In this document: piece by piece, positions 38,601 through 52,972 of the stretch
Position numbering within the stretch: position 1 is the first letter of the stretch
Layout: every line of letters begins with the position of its first letter
Assembly: GCA_036897525.1 (NCBI GenBank)
Contig: JAYMTJ010000058.1
Span: 1-64,000, forward strand
DNA from: Pelargonium x hortorum
Taxonomy: Eukaryota > Streptophyta > Magnoliopsida > Geraniales > Geraniaceae
Length of the DNA: 64,000 nt
Reading direction: 5' to 3'
Translations under genes and position numbers: made by a program
The notes under the pieces: model-generated
What the model was told of the DNA's origin: nothing
Databases searched by the model: none
The model's input: only the letters and a program-made list of their open reading frames with translations

Positions 38601-41600
38601 TCTTGTATGAAAAAGGGTTGGCGATTGTATAGTTTACTGGTAATGAAGAGTCATAGAATTAAGACCTAGAAGGTAGCGGAAGAGATTCAAATGTATTACA
38701 TATTTAGAGATCATGCACACATTAAAATAGAATGTAGTTCTTTTAAGACAAGACGAAAACATTATCCAAAAAGATTGACTTCGATTAATGAGTTTATGAT
38801 CGTTGGACTTGAACTCTCGATATTTTACGGTGTGCAATTTGCTTGTGAAACCAGTCTGACCTTGAATGCGCTTTCTTGATTACAAAAAAGAACAAAGAAA
38901 TCTCGGAACTATCTAAGGCTATTTCGAGGAAGCATATGAAATGGGTTTTGTCCTATATTAGAACTTGTACTATTCAAGTTTTTTAAGGATTAGATTACTG
39001 ACGAATAACTAAAAGCACTCAGAGAAAAATGCTACATGAAACTTTTCTAATCAGTAAAGTACCGAGCATTCCATTAACATCCTACTTGGCATTCACCCTC
39101 AGTTCCGGTTTACAACAGCTAAGATAGTACATTTGCTGCAGGGACTGTGTGATTCAAGGACATGTGGTTAGAGAGAGAACACCTTAAGCTGAGCTGGTAA
39201 GAGACTCTACCTCTGTCAGAGTTCCCTCTTAGTTAGGACAAGGAAGTAGACAGGTATTGCTTTGGACTTGTTAGTGAGAGCTTCTAGTCATTTTATTTAA
39301 GTTAGGCAGAGGAGAGAATCCTAAGAAATTGTTTGTATTAGTTATTCTGTTGCTCTTTGTTCTTGGCTTCTTAGGACCCTACCGATCGAGGATTCCGGTC
39401 TTGTTGTTTGCTACTGATAGCAGTTGGCTTTGGTAGTTAGGATGGGACGTGATTGTAAGCCAAAGACTGTAATCTAAATAGACTGCAAAGGATGCAAGGA
39501 AACGCCTATTTTTTTAATAAATGGGAATTTCTTTAGTGTCTTTCCTTAGAAATTGAAGCTCTTATTCTTATATAGAGTTGTTAGTGAAAGATGGTGTATT
39601 ATGTTGTTTGCTAACGCACTCTGTATCCCTTGTTTGTGTTACTCCTCTCTATACCTTGCTCCGATTCTCTAGCTTACTCTTCTGCTGTTGGGTAGGTATT
39701 TACTAGGACTTTTAAATGAAATCAGGGAATACTAGATGAAATTCTTTGTATAAAAGATTGATTCTAAGACCGACTTTCCGGTAATCAATTTTCTCATAAT
39801 AAGTAATAAGGAACGGGTTTCTTTGAGATTGTTCTGATTTTCTAATAAAAGATCCCCATTTTGGAACTAAAAAGTCCCTTTTAAGTTCAAGTTCATAGTG
39901 TACTCCGCTATAATTCACACTAATGTAGTAGGTAGTATTCTAGTATTATAAATTGATTTTTGTATACCTTGTGGAGCGAATGAAAACTATTTCTGACTTA
40001 TGATCACCAAAACTAGCACCGTGCCTCTTATTTCAGTACAGTATAGGAACTACTAGTCTTAGCCCAGAGAAAATACATATTCTAAGCTTGGCAAGACAAG
40101 ATAAGAGGGAACCCCGTAAGTTTTGTTTGACTTGATAAATCCCACGCACTTCTGAAGACTTCTTATAAAACTTCCTTTTAGGTTATATTGAAAAATAGAC
40201 TCCACTCCTTGTATTGAGTTGTCCCTCCTTAAATTACCCGATAGTTCAGTACTAATATTATATAATTCAGTAGCCGCTATCTGCGGAAAGTCTTATCTTA
40301 ATGTACAGGTGATACTGCCCCTTTTTTCTATCATAAAAAGTCTCTCCTATCCGGAGTTGAACATTATAGTTGCAATATGTACAAGTGCACACAGGGGACA
40401 AGAGCTTCTAGGAAGATTAAGAAATGGGTTTAGAGGTTTTGTGTTATATTACTACATTTTTTAGGATAAGTACTCTACTCGAAACTAGAACTTTAAGTGT
40501 AGCGTTTTTTGATTTAGTGAGCCCGGATTAGTTTCATTTTTTGTAGGCTTGTTACTTGAAATGAAATGGCGAATGTTTAAAGTGAATGATTTATACTCTG
40601 CTAGGTCTAGAAAAAGACCCGCATGTAATTGATACACTTGTGGAATATTTTTTATAAGGTTAGGATTAGGATATTCTTTTCTTGTAGTTCAGTTCTCTAA
40701 CAAAAGCTCTAACTTGTTGGATACATAAAGTCAAGTATGTGTCACTCTTTCCTTTCCCCCCAGGAGCATTTTTAACTAAGAAGGTTTAGCTAATGGAAGT
40801 TATACAAAGCATAGAAACGATTCTCTATTTACAATGTTTTCCGCTTACGCAAATATTATATTAGAGATCCTTTACACTTAAAAGTAAAATACGAGTACAC
40901 TAGGATCAAGAATATATTAAAAGGGGGTCCTTGCTCGAGAGCAATCTATATGATATAAAGGAATAGAGTCCTTCTGGAGATAATTAGACTGATAGCTAGT
41001 AAATGGGTATAATAAGTAAGGAAAAGGCCTTATTATTTCATATTAAACAGGAGAACAAACTTCGGAGACCCCTGATTGTTATTGTTTAAGAGAGGCCCAT
41101 AACTGGTTTGGCCGAGAAGGTTTAAATGAACATACTTGTTGGTATAAAGCAGACCCATTGATATAGTATTTAGGGCATTCCGCTTATGTTTTGCAATCTG
41201 TATGAGTTTCCAATGCTATATGACGAATCTGTTCCAATCCTTTTAAGAGAAATTGAATATAGAAGAAATATGCAATAAAGTAAACTCTTTTTTTTGCGAC
41301 TCCTTGGTTAGAATAGAAGGAGGGAATTGCTTTTTTTAGAAGAGCGGTAAAGAAAAACTTTTAATGTTGTATTGTAGGCTATTCACTAATTGAAGACTTA
41401 CTTACTATTTTACTTTACCTTGTTTTTATTATACACTATCGCAGTAGATAATTTGCGGGTAGGTTTTTTTTAAGAATTTTAGAAAGCTTATATTCATATG
41501 CATATAGTAAAGAATGGCTCCAGGAGGTCGGCTAAAGTAGTAGTGCTTTTTTTATCTTAACTAGTGCAGCATAAGTAGAATTAGGAACCTTAAATCCGAC

Positions 41601-44600
41601 CGAGAGTACATAGATTTAGCCTCTTATTTTATTAATATCCCACAATTCGTTACTAGGAATAATCCTTAGTAAGATAGGATAGGATCCCCCAGAAAGAAGT
41701 AGCAGCTCCGTACAAGTGTTATAGTATTGAAAATGTTTGCAATTATAAAGGCGCATTACACAAGGGTTCCTAGAGTACTTTTCTCCTCATATAAAACGAA
41801 AACTATCTTGATTAGATTTAAGGCAAAGAATACCGATCCAGTCTTTTTTCATTAGGTTAGTAATGCCCACAATTATGTCCAATTAGCTAAACTCTTCGAA
41901 ATAGTATAAGCGCAGTTGTAACTCAGGCAGATAAAAGGTATAACGGACTCCTTAATCTAATTTTATACCCTTCACGCTAATGCCCCATTCCATTTAAAAT
42001 CTTGGTTAGTAAGAAGCTGTGCCACAAGGCGTAATTAATGTCATTTTTTTGATGTCAAAATAACCGAGTATTCCCTTATCGATAACTAGAATTTCCTCGT
42101 TCTCCATGTAAAGTAAAGAGGTTTTAACCCAGATGAAAAGAAGCCGCAGAGTATTCTAATACTCGCTAAACAAGGGATCCGTCTAAAGTGGAACAGCCTG
42201 AGGTGCAGGGTCCTGCCTCCGTTTGTTTTATTTATATACTTATAATACTTATATATAATCTTAAACCTTTGTTATCTATCTGCTCTTAATATTACAACAC
42301 AAGTTAAGTCCTTTTCTTTTCCTCAAAAAAGAAATATAGGTTATACGGGACCCTTTTGCTATTGATCGAGTCCCGCCAAACAAAAAGAAACTCTTAAAAT
42401 ATCCTAAATATTAGTACTGTAAAGACCCTTCATAGAGTCCTTAGGAGAGATCTATTCTTACTTTATCCGGTTATAGCTATAGTGGATAATCAGACATGCT
42501 TATTTAGCCAACTTATCAGACTCCTTTCGATTAGATTCCTTGAGCAAGGCTAGTGCAACCCCTGTAATTATATTACTCTTAAAAAAAACCCAAGGATTAA
42601 TGGTTAGAAGTGGATCTTTTCTTTGGAGTTGAAGGCTTTGCCACCTAAAAAAAAAGGCGGGATAGGAAGATTTGAGCCTTTTTAAGGACCCTTACTCTAC
42701 AGATTATACTATAAATCAAGAAATAAATATGGACAAGAATCCTCATCAGTTACAAGCTTTAGTAGAAAGTTTTTTTTTCAAAATTATTTAGAAGCAGCCT
42801 CGGTATACGCATAGCAAAAGAATTTCTGACTAGACTAGTAAACCCCTTTTAAATTAAATAAATAGAAAAATTTTTTGGTATAGGCCAGTGTGGAATAAAA
42901 GAGATTCAATACAGAGTTCCTGCGAAGAGAAGTAAGTTTCTTCTAATAACTCCTTAACTTGAAATAACCTTTACTGCCCCTTAAATATAAATATGCTGAA
43001 CCAAATGAGATTGTTTAGCATAAGGAATACGTCTAAAAAAGAAAGTAAACAAAAAAAAAGTCTAATCTTTTTAATAGACAGCTCTGAGAGTCTTTATCCG
43101 AATTTACTTAACAAGCCAAAGTGTGTACTGACACTTGAAAGATGCTATACGAATCTCGAAGATAATAAATGTTGACATAAGTATGATTTTTAGCTATTAT
43201 TTGTCTGTCCCCTTCTTACTTATTGCGCTTGACAGACAATGCGAATATCCCTTACTTTAATGACAAGCACTCTTAGAAAAACACATCTACTTCGTGTACT
43301 AGGAGATACTAAAACTAGAATTACTGGATCTATCTTTTAGGCCCTTTAATCTCAAACCCAAGTATGAAAGGCTTTTATACACCCAACTCCTCTAGAAGGG
43401 TCTTTCGGCAAAAGAAGTAGAAGCTCTTATACCAAAAAATTCTTACATTTCCAAATAGATTAACTGGGGGATCCCATTACCCGCGTCACAAGATATTAAA
43501 AATTACCGGCGTAGTAGGACAGGACAAATAAATAAAGTCTTTTATTTTATTTAATAACGAAAAGCAGATATAGCGTATTCCTCAAGAATGCCTTAGAAAA
43601 CAAGTTAGACAAAGATTGGTAATGTCTGTAGTTTCGTTTCAGAAGTATTAAGGCTTGCCCAAACCCTAGTGGTAAGGGTTACCGACTTTGTAACTAAATC
43701 ATATCTCTTAGATTAGTATAGTATTCCTTTTAGTATAAGTATAATAAGATAACAAGTAAGAGGAAAACATTTGTTTAGTCAAGGGTTTTGTCTCATTCAA
43801 CTTCCAAAAAAAAAAAATGGAATTAAGTGTAAAACCTCGTTATAATCAGAGATGTTTTGTTATATCCCAACTTCGTAGAGTTAATAAAGAAGTCTTAGTT
43901 CCAATACCTGAGAGATTCCGTTTATAAAGAACCTACAACACTATAGACCCTCTTGCGGAGCTTCCGTCTTATAAATCTACAAGGAATTTGCTCTCTCTCA
44001 TATCATATTTGGAAGTTTGTATAACTAAATGAATTTCTTAGCCTCGGCAAGAATATCATAGGACAAAAGGTCTCCATACTCTTACTCTGATTTCAAGAAC
44101 CTCGTAATTTGTTCTAACAGGACACAAAAAAAAACTCTTTGCTCTAAATAAGGGGGCTATTAATCTATATTAGTGAACACTCACTCAGGACTTACTTCTC
44201 ATATAGAATCTATCTCTCATATTACGTAAAGGGACCGAATAATCGCAGTTTGACAACTTGTAAGGACCTCCTTTTTTCTAGTGTAAGAATTTTAGTTCAT
44301 CAAGTCCATTTTATAATAATTAGACCTTGCTTTTATACCCCAATTACAACCCCAGCCCTAAAAACTCCTATGGATTCCCAAGTAAGCTGTGCCTTTCTAC
44401 CTAAACCTAAACGAAATGAAAGGAAGTTTAGCTAATTCAAATTCTAATGATAAGCCTAGGGTCCCCTATAAGGTACCCCTTTGGTTAACAAAAAACAAAA
44501 TGAGATTCCTCCCACTAGTTACTAAACAAAAAAAGATTGCGTAAATTATTAGAGTGTCATGGACGAAACTATACCTGGGAATATTCTTTAAGGAGAAACT

Positions 44601-47600
44601 CGATACATAATAATTGAAACATTAAATTCATATTATTATAGAAACTTTTCCAGCAAAGCTATTCCTTATTCTTCTTTCGAAATTTGCGAAATTTGTTTGT
44701 CCTCGCAGTAGCTTTAAGCGATTTGCACCGGGTTCTACCCTTTTAGAGTGAATAGAGAGCTGGCAGGGTCCTTTGTGAATGAAGTAGCTCTCTTTCCTTA
44801 CATCCCAGGAAAATTCCCTTATGTTTTTTTTTTATGCCAAATCCTGAAATAAGGAAGATATTAACTGCTAATGCTTTGTTTTGAAATCTTAGTCAGTAAC
44901 ACAAGAATAGTAAAATCACAACTTTATGAAATATGACTTTGTGTAGCTATATTGCCCATTTCATTTAAAAGGGGAAATAACTATCTGTATTTTACTCTGG
45001 ATACGCGGGAAATGCTTTTGTAGGGTTTGTCCTACAGTTGAAATTACTGTTTTTCGTAGCAGCGAATTCCTAAATTTTTAATTAAAGGAACCCGTAAAAT
45101 CTTTACAAGATCCCGTTGGATCAGCAGCTTAGTTACCACAATTACATTAGTTGATAAATGTAAATACTCATTACTTCTTCTTTACAATACTTTACAATAT
45201 TAAATCTACTTTCTCTTTCTTGTGTTATATTCTATAGATCCTGCTAAATAACCTCTATACTCACACCATTTGGTTTGCCCAAAAAAAAAGCTAGAGCCCC
45301 TTTCAACTACACTCTAATGAGTAACTGATCGATTTACGGACTAGTAAGTATTATAAATCGAGTTCTCTTTTGTTCGCGTAGCTTCTAATGAAATAAATGT
45401 CCAGGAGGAGCCCTCCTACCTTATTAAAGCTAAAGCTAGACCTTTCTTTTATATGTTCCTTAGGAAAAGTTAACTATACATAGGATACTCCCGAGTCAAA
45501 GCAGGGTATCCATAAGTAAGAAATACGAAGTGATAATAAAGAAACAGCTTGCTTGTAAAAGTTATACTTAATTAAGAGCTTGAAACTTAATCCGACAATG
45601 GAGAAATAAGAAATGTCTATCTCTCGGTCAAGTAGTACTAGAGGGACCCTGTAGAGTATAGTACATAGCTGGATAGGATTTTTGCTTGAGGGACTTTACA
45701 GGTGTTTATAAAGTGTTAAGGATTCCTTAGAAGAGTCCAGTAGTCATTCTCCTTTCAGGTTTCGAGGGCTTATTAAGGGCTTAGAACAACTAAGAGACTC
45801 TCTCTATCTATATTACTTACTATGTAGAACTATTAAACTACGAGACTCCGTGTCAAGTGCGATCTAACCTAGTATTATTTTAGAAAGGCCCCTTATGGCT
45901 TATAAAACAAACTAAAGGAGATACGTGGTGCGTTTATATTCTATTTTCCACTAAGTCATTTTCAAAGGCTGGATCTTCATCAATTCACAAAAGACTGAAG
46001 TTAAAGGAATCCCTTGAAAAAAACCACCTTGTAGAGATGTCTAGGCTAGGGTTCTTGTTTCATTATCATTTTTTTAAACCAAACGGATAATTTTATGCTA
46101 AGCCCTCCAATTTAATAGGGGAATCCCGCAATTCCCATTATTATACTTAGACAGTTAGTTATAGGATGGAGAACTCAAGAAAAAGGTGGGTTTCAGCATT
46201 TATAAGAAATTTCAACATAGAGTTATACCGAGCGGACTTGATACCTTAAGGACTTATTCCTTTATAAAATTGCCCAATACTAGGAAGACTTTCTAACTTG
46301 TGTATCTTTTCTTGCTTTGGAACCTTGCAAAAAACGGGACGAAGCCACTCTATTTTAGAATTCCTGTTCTAGTTTTAACTTATAAATTAGTAAAAGTAAT
46401 AAACTTTAAATCCCACCCCTAGTGAAAGATTATCTTAAAGTATTGCTTACCAAGTCCCTAAATGAAACCAACAGAAACTTGCAGGTAATGTATTACTCTA
46501 TATCAGAGAGGAGGCATAAGGAACCCCTATTTTTGACCCGGAAAAGAATTCCTTTAAACTTTCTTATAGACTTCTTACTAAATATCTATTTCCTAGTCAT
46601 AGCTATAACTCTCTCAGTCTTTGTAGCTATCTGTATTTGTTGTATCTGTATCTTTAGGAGCTATAACTTCTTATGAGCCTTAGCTTTCTTATAACCTAGA
46701 CCCTCTATCTGTTAGCCTTGAATACCCTGTTCATTAAAACCTGTAATGATTCTTTCCCTAATCAGTTTAAAAGAAATCTAAAGCTGCGGAGTAATACCCT
46801 AACCGCGGGGGCTAATTCCATAAAACTTCTTATTGACTTGCTTCCTTAGAGGACTCTCTAGTCGAGATACCTTCCTTTCATACCCTTATTCTGCTTACCC
46901 TTAGTTTATTTATCCATTACCTGTCCTTAGAAAAAGAAGCTAGCCTTTTTACTTTACTAAAAAATGCATGAAGTTAGGCTTGCTTTAAGAGCCTCCCCAT
47001 TAGACCCTTCCATGAAAGATTAGGGTTTTCTAATTGGATATGAACCCGTGGATTTAGATGAATTCTGTATCGTACCAAACATTTAAGGGCCCTTTTCTTT
47101 TCCCCTTAAGAAGGACCTTCCAAAAGAAATACGATATCCTATGCCAGACATATCACTGATCCGATTCTTAGTACTGGACAATAAGTCTAGCTTGATAATC
47201 GCTTTTTCTTATCTTAGCCAACCAACTATGTCAAAACAAAAAGCTTCTTTTCTAGACCCAAGAACACTAATTCTTTGTAAGGTATTCTCAGGTATACCTC
47301 AGCCTTATGAATCTGCAATGTAATAGACAAAGTTCCTCTTGTAAAACTTATATAAGTAATTGTGGTTACTATATTATAATAAACTAACCTTAACCGAGCA
47401 AACTGCTTTCTAAATTCCTTATTATATATATTATGCTGTTTACAAGATTGCAAGGAAAAGAATCTAGAAATTACTTTTAATTACAAGACCTAGTAGAAGA
47501 CTCCCGAACTTCTTAGGACACTCTCTTTTAGTTTTTAGAACTCAAAATCAATTGAAAGTCCTGGCAAAACCAGCTGGTGTAGAACCCCTTAGCTTGAGTC

Positions 47601-47697
47601 AATTTACCATAAAATGGAAGCAGTAAAAGGAAATGCACTAATTTTAGCAGCATGCCCCCGAGGAAAAAGCCCGTAAATAGAATATTAGAATTCTAAC
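35651..47697. other. Gene-free AT-rich spacer, about 12 kb
   Basis: Open frames of 60-84 codons occur (36213-36449, 38229-38471, 40219-40464, 46422-46676 on the + strand), but none shows a mitochondrial protein family motif and their number fits chance. The 84-codon frame ends in a hydrophobic Ile/Val/Cys-rich segment that could span a membrane, but its codons look no different from the surroundings. T-arm-like strings at about 38812 and 47040 lack other tRNA parts. Confidence 0.5.
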
Positions 47698-47778
47698 ACT
47701 TGGAGTGCTCAACTCAAGTTGGTCGAGCATTGGTCTTTCACTCTAACGGTTGCAGGTTCAAGTCGAATCTCTTTTATA
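47698..47778 (+). pseudogene. Decayed tRNA-Lys-like sequence
   Basis: The stretch follows the plant mitochondrial trnK(UUU) pattern. A D arm has paired GCTC (47707) and GAGC around GTTGG. It is followed by ATTGG, an anticodon region CTTTCAC in place of CTTTTAA, then TCTAA and a GCAGGTTCAAGT T-arm start. The D loop is lengthened by about 6 nt, apparently a CTCAA duplication. The 3' side of the T stem and the whole acceptor stem no longer pair. The anticodon position now reads TTC rather than TTT. I infer a non-functional relic. The match to trnK is from remembered family sequence, not a search. Confidence 0.5.
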
Positions 47779-50700
47779 GAAGGATTCATTGCGAGGTCTC
47801 AATAGAGAATAAGATTTTCTGTTACAATTAGAAGATTTTGATACATGCACTTATGGGGCACATATCAAAGAGAGCAATCCTAAAAAAAGGCATAGTTTGT
47901 TGGCAGGACTTTACTTACAAGTTAAAAAAGGATACCCACTTCCATACTTGTTAAAGGTATTTATTTACAAAACTTTTGAGAAAAATGACAGCAAAAAGCT
48001 TGAGGCATAATCCCGATTATCAACGCTAGTAGGGTAGCCAGTCTTCTGAGTATCCCCCGTTTCTCTTTATTAGAAAGGAAGTCAAGTTACTTTTTCAAGT
48101 CCAATTACACTAGGGCCTACGCCGGGTACAAGAATTACAAAAAGAAGGAAGGCCCTCTCAGCTAAAGTGAATTGAAAATTTAAGGAGACAAGTTAACTCC
48201 CTTTTACTGCTTTACTGATTCGGGTTTCCCTCACATAATAAGATTTTAGGACTTTGCTTTAAAATAAATACCTCAGTCTCTCTTCAATTCCTTTAATAAG
48301 TCTTTCATACTCTCTGGATACCCAAGATAAGCTTTTCTGTCTTTCTTGAATCTTGAAACTAATATTCAATCATATGCTTGATTTTACACCAGTTTGAATA
48401 TCAGGCATAGGCCCTTAAGGTAGGACTTTTTTTATACAAATAGAGATCCCAGACTCTAAAAGAATCCTTGTTAAAAGGTAGTTTCATTAAAGTACAGAAG
48501 TCATTTCACTTTATTAAGTTGAAAGAATGTTCTTTTATTGAGAGTATGTTTCTGTAGTAAAGTAAGTTTGATTTTTTAGTTAAGGAGTCGAAGTAAAGTA
48601 CTGGTTATTCCAAAAGGATGCGTATAGAATAGATTTACAAGTATTCAATTTTCAAATGAAAGAAAGAATAATTTTAAGTAAGCAACTATAGGAGTTCTTC
48701 TTATATGTAGGAATTTACTTGACTTGATATGCTTAATATAGGATATTTAAACTATTTGTACATCATAAGCTAAGCTATAAGACTAAGACCTCTTTGTATA
48801 AATTCTTTGCTAAAAGCATTACCGGATAGGTACGCTTTATGTATCCAACATTTCAAACCAAGACTTTTATTAAAAAAAAGATACAGGGTTTACTAAATCT
48901 CATTATTACTATGCACTTACTTTAAAGGATTGTACAAAAGCCTAAATTACCAACTAGCTGCTAAGCTTTCGAGTAAGGTATCCGGATCCGATAAGTGTAC
49001 TTCATGCTATATTCATTTTATACAGACTTATTCCTGCCTTTCTTGGTTAACAATATAGTAAAAAACTTAAGGACTTAATAAACCTCACAACACAAATTGA
49101 AACTCAGCTTTTAGTCAAAAGTATTCCATAGACCCCCTAATCCCTTATGCGGATTCCGGATTATTCGATTTTAAATACAGGACGCTAAATAATTATACAG
49201 TTTGTTTAGAGAAAGCCCTTCTTAAGGACGACGAGAGGACAAGTGTATTAATATATTAATATATAGGGATTGCATAAGGAAAACGCGGATTCTTGATTTT
49301 AGTAATGAAACCATTAAATTAAGATTTATAAAAAATTAAGGGGGTTACAAAACAAAGAAAGCTTCGTTATCTGGATACCTTGTTTGTGATAGCAGGATTA
49401 CAATCAGTGATATATATATATATATTTTAGCAGGGTACTCCTCTAAAGAATCCCTTCAGTGCTCCGCTTTCACTTTTAAAAGACATATAAAACCTGAAAC
49501 TTTGAGATAAAATATTAGATAATATAATTAGTCACTCCTAATAAGCTAATAAGCAGGAATTCGATTTGGTTTTGGAAGGATAAAGGAGTCTAAGAAATTT
49601 TCAAGGTAGAGCCCAAGTACAATTGACTCAACAGGACAGGGTTGTAAACTAAGTAAATGCAACTAAGTAAAGAGAATGTCTCCTTTAGTCTAATCTTTTT
49701 GAGAACCCGTTATTGGACTAAGGGGTGGAAGTAACAATTCTAAACTGTTTAAACTGAAAATAGGGGAAGTCTAAACTTGGTTTATAAAGTCGTTCTTGCA
49801 GGGTTTTCCTACATTTGAGGTTAAAACAGCGTTAACATGGTACCCGAACAGGGCAATGAAAGATTTCTTCATGGTAGCTTTGACCTTGTTCAAATGAATC
49901 CGTATTTCTTTAATCTTTAGCCCTTTGAAAGTTTTGACTTTTAATGTTTAATTAGAGTCCTTTTATTCCAGAATTTATTTAGTTGAAGCAGCTAGGTAGC
50001 CCTAAGTAAGGAGTTTTGAAGGAGTCCTTTACTGATCCAGAAAGCTAAGACTTTTAAGAGTGTCCCTTATACTATTAGAATAGATTCAGGATAATAGAAA
50101 TCCGTTTGGTTTACCACTATACAGAGTAGATTTTTCCATATTATAAGCTCTATTTGATGCATGTTCTGCTGTTGGGTTACTAATAAAAGTAAATCGTCGT
50201 AATTACTGGTCAAGAAAGTCCTTCAGGAGCCACTACTGGGGAAATGTCTAGAATATATTATATCAGTTTTTGATAACCGGAAGTCGGGGGATAACCGGGG
50301 TATCAAAGAAAGAGTACTCCATAAATTGTAAACCCTAGTCTTTACTATAAATTAGTAATAGGATTAAGTTATAGGGACACTAAATCCTAAAAGTTAAAGC
50401 TTGATACTCACTTACATGCAAATTTTCGTTTTAATACTTTTGCTTAGTCAGACTCCTTGAATACTGAGTATCAATATGGATGGAAAACTCATAATCCAGG
50501 TTTAAAGGAGTATATCCTAAATTTTTAGGAATTGCTTACTATTGAACCTAAATACGATAAAGAGCTCTACTTGGCTAAAAGCATACCTTTTTTAAATTAT
50601 CAAAGTTAGGCATACAAACTTTGCTTTAATTAATGCAGAAAGAAAGCGCTTATATAGAAAGAATTTTTCTTTTTTCTCTTATCTGTACTTTAAACTTGAC

Positions 50701-51550
50701 TTCCAAATAACAAGCTTGTAGTTGAAATTAGAACAGAAGGAAAAACAAAGGTTCAAATAGGTTTGGTTCTAATTTAACTGTAAAATAAAAAAGGGGTCAA
50801 GACCACGTTATTTAATAGAGGTCCGGTGGTCAGTGCTTTTGAGTAGAGCAAGTTCCCGAACCAAAGGAATTGCAACCCTTTATCTTTACTAAGAAGATTC
50901 CTTTTTTTATGAGGGGCGTACTTAGTAAGTCATTTTAACAGCTCTAATTTCTGTACTATGCAAGCAAGTAAACTTCTAGGTATAAAACAACCAAATAAAT
51001 TACAGTTCTTCAATTTAAAGTATCCCTTTTACTCGGGGAAAACCAAAATGAAGTACTGTTTATTGAGTCTGGTTCAAAGTGCTTTATTATTATGTATATT
51101 TGGAAAGACTTCTATAAGTTCGAGGTCTCTCGATAATTAAAGTTTTAAAGTAGTAATACGTAATACGAGGAGTTGTACCTTTGTTGAGGTCCGAAGTGCC
51201 CTCTTAAACATGGAAAAAACCCCAGTAGCTCTAGTTGTCTGCACTTCAAGAAGTCCCCAGCTGGGATATAGTTAGATTTAAAGAGTTCGGATTTCTCAGC
51301 AAATCTGTATGCTGCAATATATAGGTAACTCTTGAGGTTTTACAAGCTTGCTTATTTAGTTCGGAATATAGCACAAGCACTTTATTTACATCAAAAGGGA
51401 GAACCAGCTAGCTTTTGAAGTGCTAAAATTTCAAGTTTATAAGAATTTTCTTTAGTATCTGAACTCGTAATTCATTTTATGTGATGACTTTGCTTACTAA
51501 GGGATAGGCTCAAAACTACTTAGATAGAGCAAAAGAAAGTTATTGGGTGT
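47779..51550. other. Gene-free AT-rich spacer
   Basis: I see no gene or RNA gene. A short TA microsatellite lies near 49409-49426. One open frame of 60 codons (50958-51140) has no recognised motif. Confidence 0.5.
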
Positions 51551-51553
51551 CTC

Positions 51554-52556
51554 GTGTTTATGAGAGTTTCTAGGCTCGTATCTTCTTTATTGGCGAGTCG
51601 TAGTTCCGTTCCTTTGGTATTTACTGAAAAGCGCTCTATCTGTAACTGCAGGGTAGTCCAACTTAATACTGACCTTAAATTAAAGTGTGTGATATTTAGG
51701 ATATGTTCCAACCCAAGGTTTTTGACTCAGTTTCAATATGAGCTTTAAGAGATTCGAGGACCCCTTTTTCGCTGCTACTGCTTGCGAGTACTACAGTATT
51801 CTTGGATCTAAGTCTCAATCTAGGTCTCAGAAGAGGGCAATTCAAAAAAAAGGCTATTCACCAGATTCGACTTCATTTTTATATCCAATACTGCTAAGGT
51901 TAAGACTTGACATGGTCTATAAAGAGGCATCTCCCTTGTGAATTTTAAACAGGATTTCCACGGAGCCGTTTGCACGAGTATCTTAATACCAATTACGTGT
52001 CAGGGGAAATTTGATATTTATTATAGACGACTTACTAGGATAAAATTCTTTTATGTGGTATTCTCAAGGGCGCGTCGGGGTGCTTCAGTCAAAATATTCC
52101 TTACAAAAACATATAGCAGGTTTGAGGGTGTACTAAATTTTTAAAAAGGAGAGCGTGCAGTTTCAATTAGTACCTTGATTTTGAAGGCTTTCTTAGAGCT
52201 CAATAGCAATAAAAGAATCCTTTTCTCGAGTAAGTTTCAGCAGACCGAAGTTTCAGAAAGTATATTAAAAAGGGCCCTATACCAACCAACTTTTATAAAG
52301 TCACAAGGAGAACTAAGGCTTTATAAAAAGGGAACCCCGATTTACTCAACTTGAACCTTTGCCATGTCCGAAAGGAGAGCTCCGTTCTAACCATCAAAAG
52401 AGAATGCCGGATCTAAGATATAGCCTAGTGAAACCAAGAGTTAGGTTCGAATTAATAAGGCTGCGAATAGGAATGAATAGCAGAGATGAGCAAAAAAAGG
52501 ATTCTTATCTAAGTGATTCTAATTCCCAAATTAAGAAGAGAGATTTCTACTTTTGA
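51554..52556 (+). other. Run of short + strand open frames upstream of nad4L
   Basis: Four open frames of 63-68 codons lie in series (51554-51748, 51738-51941, 51938-52144, 52359-52556), the first three overlapping by a few bases. Their translations are rich in Arg, Ser and Lys, somewhat unlike the Leu/Phe-rich chance frames elsewhere. I do not recognise any of them as a mitochondrial ribosomal protein, atp4, sdh or other known gene. They may be the eroded remains of one gene or simply chance. The minus-strand frame at 51520-51711 overlaps the first. Confidence 0.2.
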
Positions 52557-52972
52557 AAAATAGGGAACTCCCTTACTAGTGTATACATAATTCTTGAATT
52601 TCTTATCTATTTAAGTTTTTTGTAAGGAACTTACTTACCTAACTTTTTGGCGAGCTACTTATGAAGTTAACGATACCCCGGCTTATAAAAAAGTGTAATT
52701 TCTCGTTTCAAATTAGTTTAGGCGGTATTCTCGTTTTCACAAACTCTTTTTCAATTCAAAAAAGGAAACAAAGTCAATCACTTAAATAAGGAATTAAAAG
52801 AACTCTAAATATTAAACTAATCAAAGTTCGGGGACTCTTGGATCTACTTCTTACTTCATTTTGAAACGCAGGTAAAGCAACTTATACATGAAAACCCAAA
52901 CGGAGGTTCAAAAGTAGAAGCTCATCTTATAACATTTGAATTTGTCCTAGAATTGAAAACCTTGTAGAAGTC
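52557..52972 (+). other. Upstream region of nad4L
   Basis: About 400 bp of AT-rich DNA precede the nad4L start. I see no convincing promoter of the CRTA type close to the gene and no Shine-Dalgarno-like site; plant mitochondrial messages usually lack the latter. Confidence 0.4.

Noticed and set aside
38800-38880. Possible minus-strand tRNA with GAGTTCAAGTCC
   Set aside because: The arms do not pair into a cloverleaf and I could not match an isotype.
40219-40464. 81-codon + strand frame
   Set aside because: No recognisable motif and no neighbour support; expected by chance.
46422-46676. 84-codon frame with a hydrophobic C-terminal segment, possibly a membrane protein
   Set aside because: Hydrophobic stretches are common in chance frames of T-rich DNA, and no known mitochondrial membrane subunit matches.
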